NCBI RefSeq assembly: GCF_030848805.1
Contig: NC_092364.1
Location: 9,073,770-9,137,769, forward strand
Direction of reading: 5' to 3'
From: Temnothorax longispinosus
Taxonomy: Eukaryota; Arthropoda; Insecta; Hymenoptera; Formicidae
Length of the DNA: 64,000 nt
Made by a program: the position numbers and the translations under genes
Shown here: one piece after another, positions 10,291-21,560 of the stretch
How the letters are laid out: the number at the start of each line of letters is the position of its first letter
Position numbering within the stretch: position 1 is the stretch's first letter
Notes under the pieces: model-generated
The model's database searches: none
What the model saw: only the letters and a program-made list of their open reading frames with translations
Told to the model about the DNA's origin: nothing

Positions 10291-10649
10291 ATTCCCCCGT
10301 AGCCTCGGCGGGGGAACAGGTGGAGCGTAGAAAGGGAGGAAAAGAGCGTCAGAAAAAGGTGTTATAGAGGAAAGGAAAAGTGGCGGAGAAAGGTAAGCGT
10401 GAAGGAAGCCAAAAGGAGGTAAAGTAAATGGAGGCCAGGTGAAAAATAAAGCGGGACGACAGAAATCTGTTGGAGATGAGGAGGCCTGAGAGAGAGGTTA
10501 AGTTGACGGTAAGCTTGGGCGATGAAGGAGATGGCACAAGAGGCGAGAGCGGCAGAAAAGACTAAGGCGGATGCGCAACACACGTCCGCAATGTGTGTCG
10601 ACGGATAAGCGGCAAGATCGAGAGATCGAAGGAAGAGATCGATAGGGTA

Positions 10650-11478
10650 CGGAAGCCCCTACGGCTCACCAGCGACTGTGTCGCCAGTAGTGGTTATTCG
10701 TGCAACTAGTAGCACGTTTTGCTTCGCGCGGCGCGTGAGTCGGGTGCAAGCAGCAAGTTGTGTTGCTTCGTGCAACTAGTTGCAAGTGGAAAATTTATTG
10801 GCCTGAGCACACAGAAGATTCTCGAACTTGGCATTTTTACAACAAGTAATAAAATAACACAGAATTTTGATGAATATGTCACTTTTATAGTTTAAATAAT
10901 GTGTCTTACATTGCGTGGAAAAATATACCAACATAACCTGTAATACACTGTTAGGCTGAACGTGATGATTTTACAACATTTTCTTTCCTGTAAATTTATT
11001 ACTCCGAGAGAAGTTCGAGATACTAATATTTTGTCTATTTCCAAAGCAGAAGTTTCATACGGTATAGGGTAACAATTTCACAGGTTATTATGGGATTATC
11101 ACAAAACTGTAAATTTACTGAATTTCTTTAAACTGTTTTTATTAATAACCTACCATTATCCGAAGTGACTCAATAATAAAATTCCATTATCTTTGATAAT
11201 GCAATTGGATTTTAATAACTTTTTAATGTTCACGATGATGATAAAAACTGAAACATTCGAATGTAAACACTAACACAATCAATCAGAATAAAGACACCAA
11301 GTTCGAGAATCTTCTGTGTGCTCAGACCAATAAATTTTCCACTTGCAACTAGTTGCACGAAGCAACACAACTTGCTGCTTGCACCCGACTCACGCGCCGC
11401 GCGAAGCAAAACGTGCTACTAGTTGCACGAATAACCACTACTGGCGACACAGTCGCTGGTGAGCCGTAAGGGCTTCCG
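10650..11478. repeat. DNA transposon remnant with about 182-bp TIRs
   Basis: Arms 10650-10832 and 11297-11478 are near-perfect inverted copies; the ends read cggaagccc. A TA lies outside each end (10648-10649, 11479-11480), compatible with a TA duplication. The 465-bp middle is AT-rich with no transposase. Long TIRs and no coding indicate a non-autonomous element. Confidence 0.85.
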
Positions 11479-11981
11479 TAATAGAGCGAGGTAAACATGC
11501 AAGAAATGCACGTGGTGGCAGTAGAGCGAGCGAGCTGTGAGACGAAGCGAGTGATAGTAGAAAGTAAGCGGTGATTATTGAAAGAATTGTTTGCGGAAGG
11601 ATCAAAGATAACCAAACAAAGATGGAATGCAGAGGGAAGATAATAATAGAGAAGGAGACGGTGGAAAAGATAGTGGAAGAGAAAGTATGGAAGATAATAA
11701 GGAAGTTAAGGAGAAATGTAAAAGAAAAGAGGAGGAGATGAAGGAGGAAACTGAAAGGAAGTGAGACTGTAATCAGAAGTTCCTGAGGAGGGAAGGAAGA
11801 GAAGGAGGAGTAGAGTGAGCACGGCAGAGGCTGGAAGGGCTGGGAGTGGAAAGTCGGGAGGTGAGTGCTGAAAAAAGTGACTGCATATAGAGAAGGGAAG
11901 GAGAAGGAGGCACCTGTTCGGCCGCCACCTGGCGTAAGGCCCGGTCCACAGTAGAGAGGGAAAGGAAGCAAGAACAATAGG

Positions 11982-12670
11982 CCAGTCAAATTAGACCAAA
12001 AAAGGCTTCTGGTATGAAAGTGATGCGAACTTTTTTATTCTTTTTTAGGCGTGTTGGGGGTGTTTAGAAAAGCTTATTTTTTAGTTGTCGTATCATGAGA
12101 CCCAGAGCTTTTTGAGGGGGGAAGGAAGAGGAACTAATTTTTGACGAATCGGAACAAGTTACCGCTCATTTTCTTCGTTTTTTTCAAGCCCTACAACTTT
12201 TTTAGGAGCGAAAAAATGCTATCTATTAATCGAAACGAGATAAATGCAAAAAACCGCGAAAATTTTATTTTTTGGGAGAACTAAAATTTTCGTTTTTTCG
12301 CAATAACTTGGCGAATGTTGATAAAAAATGAATAACTAACCCCTCAACTACAAAATGACTAACCCCTCAACTAAAATTTTGGTTCCCCCAAAAAATAAAA
12401 TTTTCGCGGTTTTTTGCATTTATCTCGTTTCGATTAATAGATAGCACTTTTTCGCTCCTGAGAAAGTTGTAGGGCTTGAAAAAACGAAGAAAATGAGCGG
12501 TGACTTGTTCCGATTCGTCAAAAATTAGTTCCCCCTCCCCTCCTCAAAAAGCTCTGGGTCTCATGATACGACAACTCAAAAATAAGCTTTTCTAAACACC
12601 CCCAACACGCCTAAAAAGGAATAAAAAAGTTCGCATCACTTTCATACCAAAATGTCTAATTTGACTGGCC
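11982..12670. repeat. Foldback element, 689-bp near-perfect palindrome
   Basis: The left half (11982 to about 12320) is repeated in inverse in the right half (about 12335-12670) with few mismatches. The ends read ggccagtcaaattagac. TA flanks both sides (11980-11981, 12671-12672). A transcript would form a hairpin of roughly 330 bp. No coding capacity is seen. Confidence 0.9.
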
Positions 12671-13079
12671 TACGAAGCGAAGCGGAAAAAGGCAGGGATA
12701 TAGTAGAGCGAAAAGGGGGGTGAGGATGCCGAGAGAAGGACAGAGGAGGGAAAAGGACAGCTGGGAGAAGGAAATCATGAAGGAGCTGAGAAAAATGCGG
12801 CAGGAAATCCTGATAGAAATAAAGCGAGAAGGAAAAGAACTTAGGCAGGAAATGAGGGAGATAAAAAGCCAGAGACAGGAGGCAGAGGAGACGAAATAGA
12901 AGGAAGAAGAGAGGGAGAGCATTCAAAGAAAAATAGATGGAGAGAAATGGAGCGAGGAAGAAAGGAGCTAGAGAGAGCGGAAAGAGGGAAGTCGAGGAGG
13001 AGGACAGGAGGGTTAATAAGGGAAAGGGAGGGTGGGTGTTAATCTGTGAGATCGCACAATGGCCAGGTTTTTTTTTTAA

Positions 13080-13457
13080 CCCCTTCGTTGGCAGAGAGAA
13101 TTCGACAAAAAGTGCCCAAAATGGCAGGAAAATTTTTTATCCTAAAAATTTGTACCCTGGAATTTTTGAGGGCCCCTGATTACGAATCTGAACTTAAAAT
13201 TCGAAAATTCAAAATGGCAAATTTCATCCCAATCAAGTAATTTTTTGCATTTTTATCCGCCATTTTGGATCCGCCATTTTGAATTTGCAAATTTTGGATT
13301 CAGATTCGTAATCAGCGACCCCAAAAACCCCCGTGTAAGACTTGGATGCCAAATCGAAGCAAGTTATAGGAAAAAAAAGGTTGACGCATTTTTGCGTCAA
13401 TGCCACACAGGGCACGGAAAAATTTGACGCACTTTTGCGTCAATGCCAACGAAGGGG
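13080..13457. repeat. TTAA-flanked MITE, 378 bp
   Basis: The ends are ccccttcgttggca and its complement, flanked by TTAA at 13076-13079 and 13458-13461. An internal inverted pair (about 13178-13225 against 13257-13312) contains gattacgaatctga. piggyBac-type target choice; no transposase inside. Confidence 0.9.
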
Positions 13458-13616
13458 TTAAGGAATAGAAGATAAAGGTTTGGGTACGTTCCTTAAAAAC
13501 GCCATGTATCCCGAGAAGGGAATCATTATCATTAAATAAAAAAAAATCTTTTTATTTACCTCGTGTACCATTGGCCCATTTACCACACTATATAATTAAT
13601 ATTCATTATATATTAA

Positions 13617-13790
13617 AATTTTTGTTACATTGTTTTTACTAGTTATATATCATTACAAGATTTTTGAATACTATAAAGTATTATAAGATGTATTATATAC
13701 GAGTATAAGCAAGAAGAAAGTGTCAGAGTCAGAGGATTTCCACTAGGTGTTTGATCATTAGTGTCAAGCAACATTGGCGCAGTTACTACT
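13617..13790. repeat. Dispersed repeat, also at 45600-45775
   Basis: Shares 'ttacaagatttttgaatactataaag' and the downstream 'tgatcattagtgtcaagc' with a diverged copy near 45645-45760. No coding and no clear ends. Nothing else is seen in 13462-13616. Confidence 0.65.
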
Positions 13791-13801
13791 TGAATGGGAC
13801 C

Positions 13802-14057
13802 AACTTTTTTTTTATTTTTTTTTATTTTTTTTTTTAATGTGTGGAAATCTTCTGCCACTGGGACACCCAGTGGCCCCCCGTTTGACAGGGAGGAAGACCC
13901 CCTCACCCTCCGGGGAGAGGAGTAATGGGAGTGCCGGATTCCATACATGTACATCGCCCACGATACTACATGTATGGCTTACCGGTTAAAACCACACGAT
14001 CGTCCCTCTCGGCACATCGAGAGAGGGTCCTGGGAAACGCAATGATATCATCCGGGA
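13802..14057 (-). mobile_element. Short retroposon insertion with poly(A) tail
   Basis: On the minus strand this 256-bp body ends in an A-rich tail (13802-13837 as T runs). Both sides carry the 11-bp duplication tgaatgggacc (13791-13801 and 14058-14068). The 3' region contains gtggttttaaccggtaagcc, a motif typical of the 3' ends of arthropod LINEs of the R1/I group. It is either a 5'-truncated LINE 3' UTR or a SINE that shares it. Confidence 0.8.
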
Positions 14058-14164
14058 TGAATGGGACCGGCTAAGAGACCGGATTTTTTCGGGCGCGCGG
14101 CTATACGTATACAGTATATGTGTTGGCACTTACATTTCAGTGTAATTAATGTTGTTGTAATTTT

Positions 14165-14590
14165 TTGAAGTGAAACTTCTTTAGGCACGGTAGTAAGTTC
14201 GATTCGCGACACGAAAAAGTGTAACGGAAGTGAAACTTCTTTGGTACGGTAGTAAGTTCGATTGTGCGACACGAAAAGTGTAACGAAAATTTGACCAATA
14301 GGCGTACGGCGTTGGCGAGACGGTTCTTCTTCTGGCACGGTAGTAAGTTCGATTATGCGACACGAAAAGTGTAACGAAAATTCGACCAATAGGCGTACAA
14401 AATGAAACTTCTTTGGTACGGTAGTAAGTTTGATTATGCGACACGAAAAAACGTCACGAAATAGTGTCACGAAAATTCGACCAACAGGCGTACAAAGTGA
14501 AACTCCTTTTGGATCGGTAAGTAAATTCGATTTTGCGACTCGAAAACGCGTCACGAAAATTTGATCAGGCGTACGGCACTGGCGAGACGG
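14165..14590. repeat. Minisatellite, about five degenerate units
   Basis: The units share gaaacttctttggtacggta, then gttcgattatgcgacacgaaaa and gaccaataggcgtac. Unit length varies from about 60 to 120 bp because parts are lost or added. The minus-strand frame at 14048-14554 stays open through the repeats and has no recognisable domain. Confidence 0.8.
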
Positions 14591-14650
14591 ATATAGTGAG
14601 AACTGCGTGTAACACTATATTTTCGAGTTGCGGGCGGCTTGGAGTGACTA

Positions 14651-15080
14651 CCCTGGCGGAAATATTTCTACAAAATTTAAAAAATTATAAAATATAATTG
14701 CCAATCTATTAAATTCTACATGAATTTAAGAAGTACTACAAAATCCTACATGAAAATGCTAGAATTGGAACACTTTTGTAAATTTTTGTAGTATTCTACA
14801 AGTAAGTAGATGTTTAAATTTTATAAGATATTTTGTTTCTTTTTAAATTTTTAAAATTTGTAGATCTTTGTACTATTTTTTATAAATTGTAGTTTTTCAT
14901 AAAATACTACTTGCAATAATTTCTTGATTTAAGAACATTGTAATTTGTGGTACTATTTCGTAGATATTTCTACAAAAAAATAACCATTTCTACAAAAAAT
15001 TAAATATTTCAACAAAAATGTACAAATTTCTATTTGTAGTTAAATTTTGTAGTTATTCATAGAAATTTTTTCCGCCAGGG
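14651..15080. repeat. TA-flanked MITE, 430 bp
   Basis: The ends are ccctggcggaaatatttcta and tagaaattttttccgccaggg. TA flanks both (14649-14650, 15081-15082). The TA duplication suggests Tc1/mariner-type mobilisation. The interior is AT-rich with many 'tacaaa' words and no coding. Confidence 0.88.
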
Positions 15081-15159
15081 TAATTCCGTTGCATTGTTTT
15101 TGTATTAATTTCAGAAAAGTTATGGCAAAGCCTTGTCTTCAGAAGTTTCACTTCTAACG

Positions 15160-15662
15160 CGCGTGGCGACCACGCGTTCATTTTTTTTTGCAATCTCTGA
15201 CATATTTTATGAAAAATTACTTGAAATATTTTGATTTTGGAGACATTTCAAGAAATATTTCAAAACTGTAATTCCTAGACATATTTATATTTCAGAAATA
15301 TTTTATGACATATTTCTGAAATATTTCAAATCTTGCGATAAAATATTTCCAAAATATTTCAAAAATATTTCATACTGTGTGGGAATGTTGCATTGGTCTG
15401 ACCTTCTCACGATATTCCATCAATAACAGACATTTGTTGTTTTCTACATATGGAGACAATATTTCAAATAATGTGTGTATAATAATTTTGTTAATTTGTT
15501 TGGCTTTGAGCATAAAACAAAAACATTTTTATTGTGTTAACATGTTGTGCTGCTTGTGCCCCTACCAAGATGGCACCACACTAATTAACCGCGCACGGGC
15601 AAAACGCACTTTCTTGCAAGCGTTTGACCAAAATAATAAACAAATTCGGCAACAAAACTCAT
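15160..15662. other. AT-rich repeat debris
   Basis: Many copies of 'aaatattt' and 'gaaatattt' on both strands, consistent with decayed MITE arms. The 117-codon frame at 15377-15730 has no recognisable domain and runs into a repeat arm, so it is not called as a gene. Confidence 0.45.
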
Positions 15663-16975
15663 TGTCCTCTCATACAGCACAAAATATTTTAAAAATATTT
15701 GTTAAATATTTTTTAGAAAGATTAAAATAATTCATTTATTAAAATAATTTACAAAAATATTTTTAGAATGTTTCTATGTCCGCCAGTCATGTCAGAAAAA
15801 TATTTTTAAAAATTAATCTAAGAAAATGGAGCGTCGAGCCGTAACAACCCATACAGCACAAAATGTTTTCAAAAAATATTTCTAAATATTTCTATAAAAA
15901 TATTGCAAAAAATATTTTAAAATGATTTTAGGAATATTTTAAAAAAGTTAAAAAATTTTTTGTGATAACATTTTTAAGAATATTTTAAGAATTTTTTAAA
16001 AATATTTATTAAAATGTTCTTTTTTATCACCCAGACAATATTTTTTTAAATATTTGAAATATATTTTTTAAATATTATAAAATATTCTTAATTAAAAGAT
16101 GCATGCGCATCTTTCCGTGCTAGTTTGGAACAACGCCGCTAGGCGGCGTATGGTAATAGTAAGACTAACTCGCGTAAGTAAATTTCAGTTGAGGGCTAAT
16201 ATAAGCAGGTCTCTGGCGAAGCAAAATCATGACATTCACAAGATATGTATATTTTTCAAATGTCAAGATGTACCTATATTTTATAAATATTAAAAAAAAT
16301 CTTTCAAACATAAAACACACAATTATTGCTGATTGGGTTAAATATATTTTATTTTTTGAAGTAATATTTCTAAAAGATTTTGCAAATATTATTGGATATA
16401 TTTGCAATCTTATAAAAATATTTTTGAAAATGTTTTTCTAATATGATCGGGCGAGAAACATTCTAAAAATATTTTTGTGAATTATTTTAATCTTTCTAAA
16501 AAATATTTTAAAAATATTTTGTGCTGTATGGGAAGGTGTTGGTATTCATACATTCTATACTTTAAGTAAAGAAGTAACGAATTATAATTTACTTAAAGTA
16601 TAGAATGTATGAACCAACATCTTGTTACGGCTCGACGCTCTATTTTCTTAGATTGATTTGTAATTATATCCCATATAGCACAAAATATTTTCAAATTTTG
16701 TTAAAATATTTTTTAAAAAAATTAAAATAATTCACAAAAATATTTTTATAAGATTTTTATAAAATTTGTAAAATCTTTTAGAAATATTACTTCAAAAAAT
16801 AAAATATGTTTAACCCAATCAGCAATAATTGCGTGTTTCATGTTTAAAATATTTTTTTAATATCTGTAAAATATAGGTACATCTTGATATTTGAAAAATA
16901 TACATATCTTGCGAATGTCATGATTTTGCTTCGCCAAAGACCTGCTTATATTAGTCTTCAACTGGATTAAAGCAG
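15663..16975. repeat. Nested AT-rich inverted repeats
   Basis: Two inverted pairs are nested. About 15670-15770 is inverted at 16445-16535, and both outer ends read catacagcacaaaat. About 16189-16400 is inverted at 16755-16975, including 'gacctgcttatatta' near the outer ends. The central hairpin at 16539-16618 lies inside. The end motif catacagcac recurs at 15851 and, degenerate, at 45070 and 16670, so one MITE family is present several times. Confidence 0.75.
16539..16618. repeat. Perfect 26-bp hairpin with 17-base loop
   Basis: Arms 16545-16570 and 16588-16613 are exact complements; the stem extends to 16539 and 16618 with a two-base bulge. The overall size resembles a small-RNA precursor, but it sits in the centre of a MITE and may simply be another short palindrome. 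Confidence 0.85.
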
Positions 16976-17209
16976 GCAGAATAAGGTTGGAAAATATATG
17001 GTGGAGATGGGATATGGAAGAGGAGGTGTTAAAGGATGAAGGGGGAAAGATAAGAAAGGAAAGCGGAGGAGAGAAGGAAGAGGAGGGAGGTAAGGGAGGA
17101 GGGAGAGGAGTAGGAATGGAGACGGGGGAATAAGAGGGAAAGAGGTTAGAGGGGGGAAGTACAGAATGGCAATACGGAAGTTAGAAGAGAACAGGAGGGG
17201 GAAAGTAAG

Positions 17210-17935
17210 TCAGTTTGGAACGTAGCTGGTTTGGAAAATAAAGATAAGGATTTCTAGGAAGGGCTGAAGAAAGAAGATGTGTTAGTCATGTTAGAAACTT
17301 GGATACGAGAAAAGGGCTGGGAAAGAATAAGGGGAAGGCTGCCAAAAGGGTACGAATGGGGAGTGCAAATGGCGACGAAGAAGAATAAAAAAGGGAGAGC
17401 AATAGGAGGGATGATAATGGGAATAAGAAAAGGGTTAAAAGAGAAAGGAACGGAAATTGAAATAGATAGGAAAGGTTTGATAGCGGGAAAAGTTAGGGTA
17501 GGTGGCGAGAACTGGAGTATTATAAGGGTATATGCAAAGAAAGAGGAGATGGAGGAGAACTTACAGGAGTTGAGACATATAATGGAAAAGAAAGAAGAAG
17601 GAAGGTTTACGATAATTGGGGGAGATTTTAATGCGAGGATTGGACAAGAAGGTGGGAGGATAGAGGAAGAGGAGGGGAAAGGACGGTTGGGAGGGGGAAG
17701 AAGTTCGAAAGATAAGAAGATGGACAGAGAGGGGAGGTTGCTGGTAAATAGCTTAGAGGAGAGAGGATGGGAGATATTCAATGGAAATGTGAGAGGAGAC
17801 GAGGAGGGGGAGTTTACTTTCACGGAGGGAAGAGGAGATACGGTGATTGACTATGTAATAGGGGAAGGAGAAGTAAGAGAGAAGATAGAGAGCGTGATAG
17901 TGGGGGATAAGTAGACTCGGATCATCACCCCTTGG
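17210..17935 (+). pseudogene. LINE ORF2 endonuclease domain
   Basis: The endonuclease would nick target DNA for target-primed reverse transcription. It starts with WNVAGLENKD, then LETWIREKGWE. GGDFNARIG carries the catalytic DxN, and SDHHPL the C-terminal histidine. A TAG at about 17257 follows the first block. A one-base shift at about 17908 moves the SDHHPL block into another frame. The longest open piece is 17279-17914 (211 codons). All catalytic motifs are recognisable but the gene is broken at both ends of the domain. Confidence 0.85.
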
Positions 17936-18490
17936 AAATAGTACTAAGAAAGGGAACGAGGAGGAAGGCAGAAGAAGAGGGTGGAAGAAAAGAAGCAGGG
18001 AAGTGTGGAACGAGGAAGGAGTAAAAAGGTTTATAGAAAAAATAGGAGAGGTGGAAGAAAAGGTGGAAGAGTTGAATAAGGAATAGGAAGAAATGGAAAC
18101 AAGAATAACAGAGACAATAAAAGGGGTAAAGAAGGAGCTGGAGGGAAATAAGAAGGGGAAGAGGGGATGTTGGGATAAGGAGTCGAGAAGTGAAGAAAGA
18201 GGCAAGAAGAAAATTAAGGGATTGGAGGAAGGAAAGAGGAGAGGGCAGCATTTACAAAGAAAAGAGGAAGGAGTTTAAGGAGCTGTGTAAAAGAAAGAAA
18301 GAAAAAGAGAACCAGAAATGGGAGAGAAAAGTAGAGGGAGCAAGGAGGGAGGCGAAGGTATGGGAGATAGTAAATAGGGAGAGAAGAAAAAGGAGGGGAA
18401 TTGAGGAAGAAATAGAAGAGGAAGAATGGAAAGAACACTTTATGAAGTTGTTGGGAGGAGTAGAGGGGAGGGTGAGGATAGGGTAGGAAG
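17936..18490 (+). pseudogene. LINE ORF2 linker between endonuclease and RT
   Basis: Basic, Glu/Lys-rich coding in shifting frames (including 18190-18486), with WNEEGVKRFIEKIGEVEEKVE near 18000. This is the usual variable region between the two enzyme domains. Several frameshifts and stops are present. No domain is recognised. Confidence 0.65.
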
Positions 18491-18499
18491 GTGAGAAAG

Positions 18500-19562
18500 A
18501 GGAAAAGGAAGGATAAGCCTAGAAGAAATAAGAAGAGTTATAAGGAAGTTAAAGGACGGAAAGGCAATGGGAAGGGATGGGATTCCAGGCGAGGTTTGGA
18601 AGCGAGGGGGGAAGGAGTTGGAGAATTGGGCATGGAAATATATCAACAGGATATGGAAGGGGGGAGGATGGCCGGAAAATTGAGAGGAAGGAATAATCGC
18701 GCCAATCGTAAAAAAAGGGGAAGGAAAAAGGGCGTAGGAGTATAGAGGGGTGACAATAATGCCGTCTTTATATAAGGTGTACACAGCCATTCTGGCGGAG
18801 AGGTTAAAACAGGAGATAGAGGGAAAGAGAATAGTGCCACATAATCAGACAGGTTTTAGAAGGGGAATGGGAACTATAGACTACATCTACGTGTTGAACT
18901 ACTTGGTGAACAGAAGGTTAGAGAAGAAGGGGCGAAAATTGATAGCATGTTTTGTGGACCTTAAGACGGCGTTTGACTCGGTAGATAGAGGAGTGCTAAT
19001 AAAAGCTATGAGAGAAAGGGGAATAAGGGAAAGACTAGTGAGAAGGACGGAGGAGATTCTAAGAGAGACGAAAAGTAGGGTAAGGGGGGGAAACGAAATA
19101 GAAGTGTTTTGGACGGGGAGGGGAGTAAGGCAGGGGTGCCCGTTAAGCCCGTTACTGTTCAACGTGTTGCTAGCGGATTTGAAAAAGGAAATAGGTAGAG
19201 TTAAATGGGGAGGAATAAGGCTAGGAGGTAAGAGGGTGTATACTTTGGCTTATGCGGATGATGTAGTGCTAATTGCGGAGGACGAGGACCAAATGAGGAG
19301 CATGCTAGAAAGACTGGAAGGGTACCTGGGCAGGAAGAGATTGGAACTGAACGTGGGGAAAACAAAAATAATGAGGTTTAGGAAAGAAGGAGGGAGGGAT
19401 AGTAAGAGAAGGTGGAGATGGGAAGGAAAAGAGTTAGAAGAGGTGAGGGAATTTCGGTATTTAGGGTACGTGTTTCAAAGGAACGGAGGACAGGAAGCGC
19501 AAATAAGGGAAAGGATCAAGAAAGTGGCCGCAGTGATGGGGAAGGTTTGGGAGATAGGGTAG
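18500..19562 (+). pseudogene. LINE ORF2 reverse transcriptase domain
   Basis: The longest open frame is 18750-19562 (270 codons). Visible RT motifs, in order: NQTGFRRGMGT (motif 2a region), FVDLKTAFDSVDR (motif A), RQGCPLSPLLFNVLLADL (motif B), and LAYADDVVLIAE (motif C, catalytic aspartates), then LNVGKTKIM. Upstream, the fingers region (LKDGKAMGRDGIPGEVW) is readable at about 18550-18600 in another frame. The frame ends at a TAG at about 19560. The palm is intact but the gene as a whole is not. Confidence 0.88.
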
Positions 19563-20345
19563 AGAAGATTTGGGAAAGACTGGGGAAAAAGACTGTGGCT
19601 GTTTGATAGACTGGTGTGGACGGTGTTGGGATATGGAGCGGAAATATGGGGATGAAGAAAAAGGGAAGGAATGGAAAGGATGGAAAAAAAATATATCAAA
19701 TGAGTCTTGGGAGTGGACGGGAGAACACCGTGGTATCTTGTTAGGGAGGAGCTGCAAAGGGAGAAGTTAAGAGGGAGAGCAGGGATGAGAGAATGGAGAT
19801 TTGAGAAAAAGTTAGAGGAGGGTAGAGGAAGTGAACTGGCGAGGCTATGTTGGGAAGAGCTGAAGGGAAGGGAGAAGGAAGGGAAAGCAGGTTCAAGTTG
19901 GGAAAGAGAGAGAGGAAAGTTCTTCGAAGACAGAAGAGTAGAGTTAAAAGAGTTAAAAAGGCTGAGAGGAGATGGAGATGAATGGTTTCTTAAACTGTTT
20001 GGAGGAGATAAGGAGACGCAAAGAAGAGAGAGATGGGAGAAGATCGAGAAATTAGACTATAATAAATGGTACAAGTTAATAAAAGGAGAGGGTATCCTAG
20101 GATATCTGAAGAAGGGATGGGGAGAGAGCAGATGGAGAAGGGTGGCGAGATTTAAATTAGGAAAAGAGATGAGAGAGAGCAGATACTGGGAAGTGGAAGA
20201 GAAAAAGAAATGTAGATTATGTGAACATAGGGAGGAATCGTGGGAGCATGTATGGGAAGAATGTAGGAGATGGGAATCAGGAAATGGAAGTTGGCAGGAA
20301 GCGGTGGGATGGGTATTGGATGAGAAAGGGGGAGGAGAGGAATGA
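19563..20345 (+). pseudogene. LINE ORF2 C-terminal region with zinc knuckle
   Basis: Continues the ORF2 protein. Stops occur at the RT junction and around 19653 and 19700, then 212 codons are open (19707-20345). Near the end CRLCEHREESWEHVWEEC gives a CxxC-x8-H-x4-C knuckle, standard at the C terminus of Jockey/I-type LINEs and thought to bind RNA or DNA. The protein is very rich in Glu, Lys, Arg and Gly because the strand is purine-rich. Confidence 0.8.
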
Positions 20346-20485
20346 ATGATAGAACTAGAGGGGGAAAGAATGAGAGGAAAAGGGGAGTCGGAGGAGTTAA
20401 AAGAAGAAAAAGGTGGAAAGGGAAGAGGAGAGAGAGGAGAGGGAAAGGAAGGTAGAGAAAAGGAGAAGTGAGTAATTAAAGTACA

Positions 20486-21007
20486 TGTTACAGATTATCC
20501 AGGATAGAGCGCGAGGGGAGAACAATAGCAGAAACGGTCGAAAGGATTGTGGAGGAGAAAATAAGAAAAATGGTGAGGGAGAGGAAAGAGGACGATAGAA
20601 AAAAGGACGAAAGGATGGAGAAGCTGGAGAAGAAAGTAAGGAGATTGGAGAGAAAGGTGGAAAGATTGGAGCAAGGTGGAGGCAAAAGGAAGAGGGAGGA
20701 TAGCGAGGAGAGTGGGGCGGGAAAGAAGAAATTGTGAGCAGGGAAGGGCAAAAGGAACGAGGACGAATTAAGAAAGAGGAACGTGATTACAAGGGTTGAG
20801 AAGGAGAAATGGGGAGGTAAGGAGTCAAATTGGGAGAAAATGAAGGAGCTCTTCACGGAAGGGTTGAAGGTGAAAGTGATGGTAAGAGAGGTGATAGTTG
20901 TGGGGCAGAAAGAAGTTTGGCTGACAATACTGGTGAAGCAGGGAGATGAGGAGGAGAAGTGGCGGGAAGAAAAAGGCAGGGCACAGTATAGGGGTAAAGA
21001 TACATGA
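20486..21007 (+). pseudogene. LINE ORF1 fragment
   Basis: Reading from about 20495 gives a coiled coil (ETVERIVEEKIRKMVRERK, then RRLERKVERLEQ) and a basic linker. After a stop at 20737 a second piece (20783-21007) contains WEKMKELFTEGLKVKVMVREV, resembling the RRM-like part of L1-type ORF1 and the ORF1 at 52402-52869. ORF1 normally precedes ORF2, so this downstream copy is a separate truncated element. An (AG)n run lies just after 21020. Confidence 0.65.
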
Positions 21008-21049
21008 AGATAAGTCGGTGGAAAGGGGAGAGAGAGAGAGAGAGGAGAG

Positions 21050-21560
21050 AGTTACAAGAGATACAAAATGTTTCCAAAAAATATTTTTAAATATTTCTAT
21101 AAAAATATTGCAAGAAACATTTTAAAATAGTTTTAGGAATATTTTAAAATGGTTTAAAAACTTTTTGTAACATTTTTAAGAATATTTTAAAAATCATTTA
21201 AAAATATTTTTAAAAACGTTCTTTTTTATCACCCAGACAAAATTTTCTTAAATATTTGAAATGTATTTTTAAAATATTAATTCAAATCTACATATTTATT
21301 GTATCATAATCTTGTTTCAAAACATTTAAAAAAAAAATTTTTTTTATTTTTTATTGGTTTTATAATCTTTTTTTTAATATTTTCAGAAATATTTTTGAAA
21401 TATTATGAAATATTCTTAATTGTAAAGATGTATGTCGCTTATGTCAAAATAAAGGGATAAAGCTAAAATTTACAGAGATTGTGCACTATATATTCCAAAA
21501 ACCTGTGTTAAATTTGCGATTGATTGTCCGACCCGTTTCTGAGATATTTACTTTAAAAGT
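21050..21560. other. AT-rich repeat debris
   Basis: Contains 'aaaatatttttaaatatttc' words like those at 15850-16050, including the shared string 'ttttttatcacccagacaa' (compare 16020 and 21225). It is a diverged copy of the same MITE family. No gene is seen. Confidence 0.6.

Larger units (their letters stand above)
10300..13060 (+). pseudogene. Purine-rich LINE ORF1 relics, split by TIR elements
   Basis: Very purine-rich plus-strand DNA at 10300-10647, 11481-11981 and 12673-13060. Reading around 11630-11740 gives a coiled-coil-like string containing ETVEKIVEEKVWKII, which matches the ORF1 fragment at 20495 (ETVERIVEEKIRKM). The section at 12730-12900 is also Glu/Lys/Arg-rich. This is ORF1 of the APE-type LINE family in this window, heavily decayed and without a long open frame. 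Long opposite-strand frames (for example 11438-11989) are shadows of this composition. Confidence 0.6.
16976..20480 (+). mobile_element. APE-type non-LTR retrotransposon, decayed
   Basis: Plus-strand LINE with an apurinic-type endonuclease (17210-17935), a reverse transcriptase (18500-19562) and a C-terminal zinc knuckle (to 20345). The order fits the Jockey/R1/I-type assemblage. The strand is strongly purine-rich. The 5' part (16976-17205) is non-coding or ORF1 tail. The stretch 20346-20480 is the presumed 3' UTR, without a clear poly(A) tail. Confidence 0.8.

Noticed and set aside
15377..15730. A 117-codon Cys-rich gene
   Set aside because: No recognised motif; the end runs into a MITE arm.
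17254..18790. Minus-strand open frames rich in Ser, Pro and Phe
   Set aside because: Opposite-strand shadows of the LINE endonuclease and RT on the plus strand.
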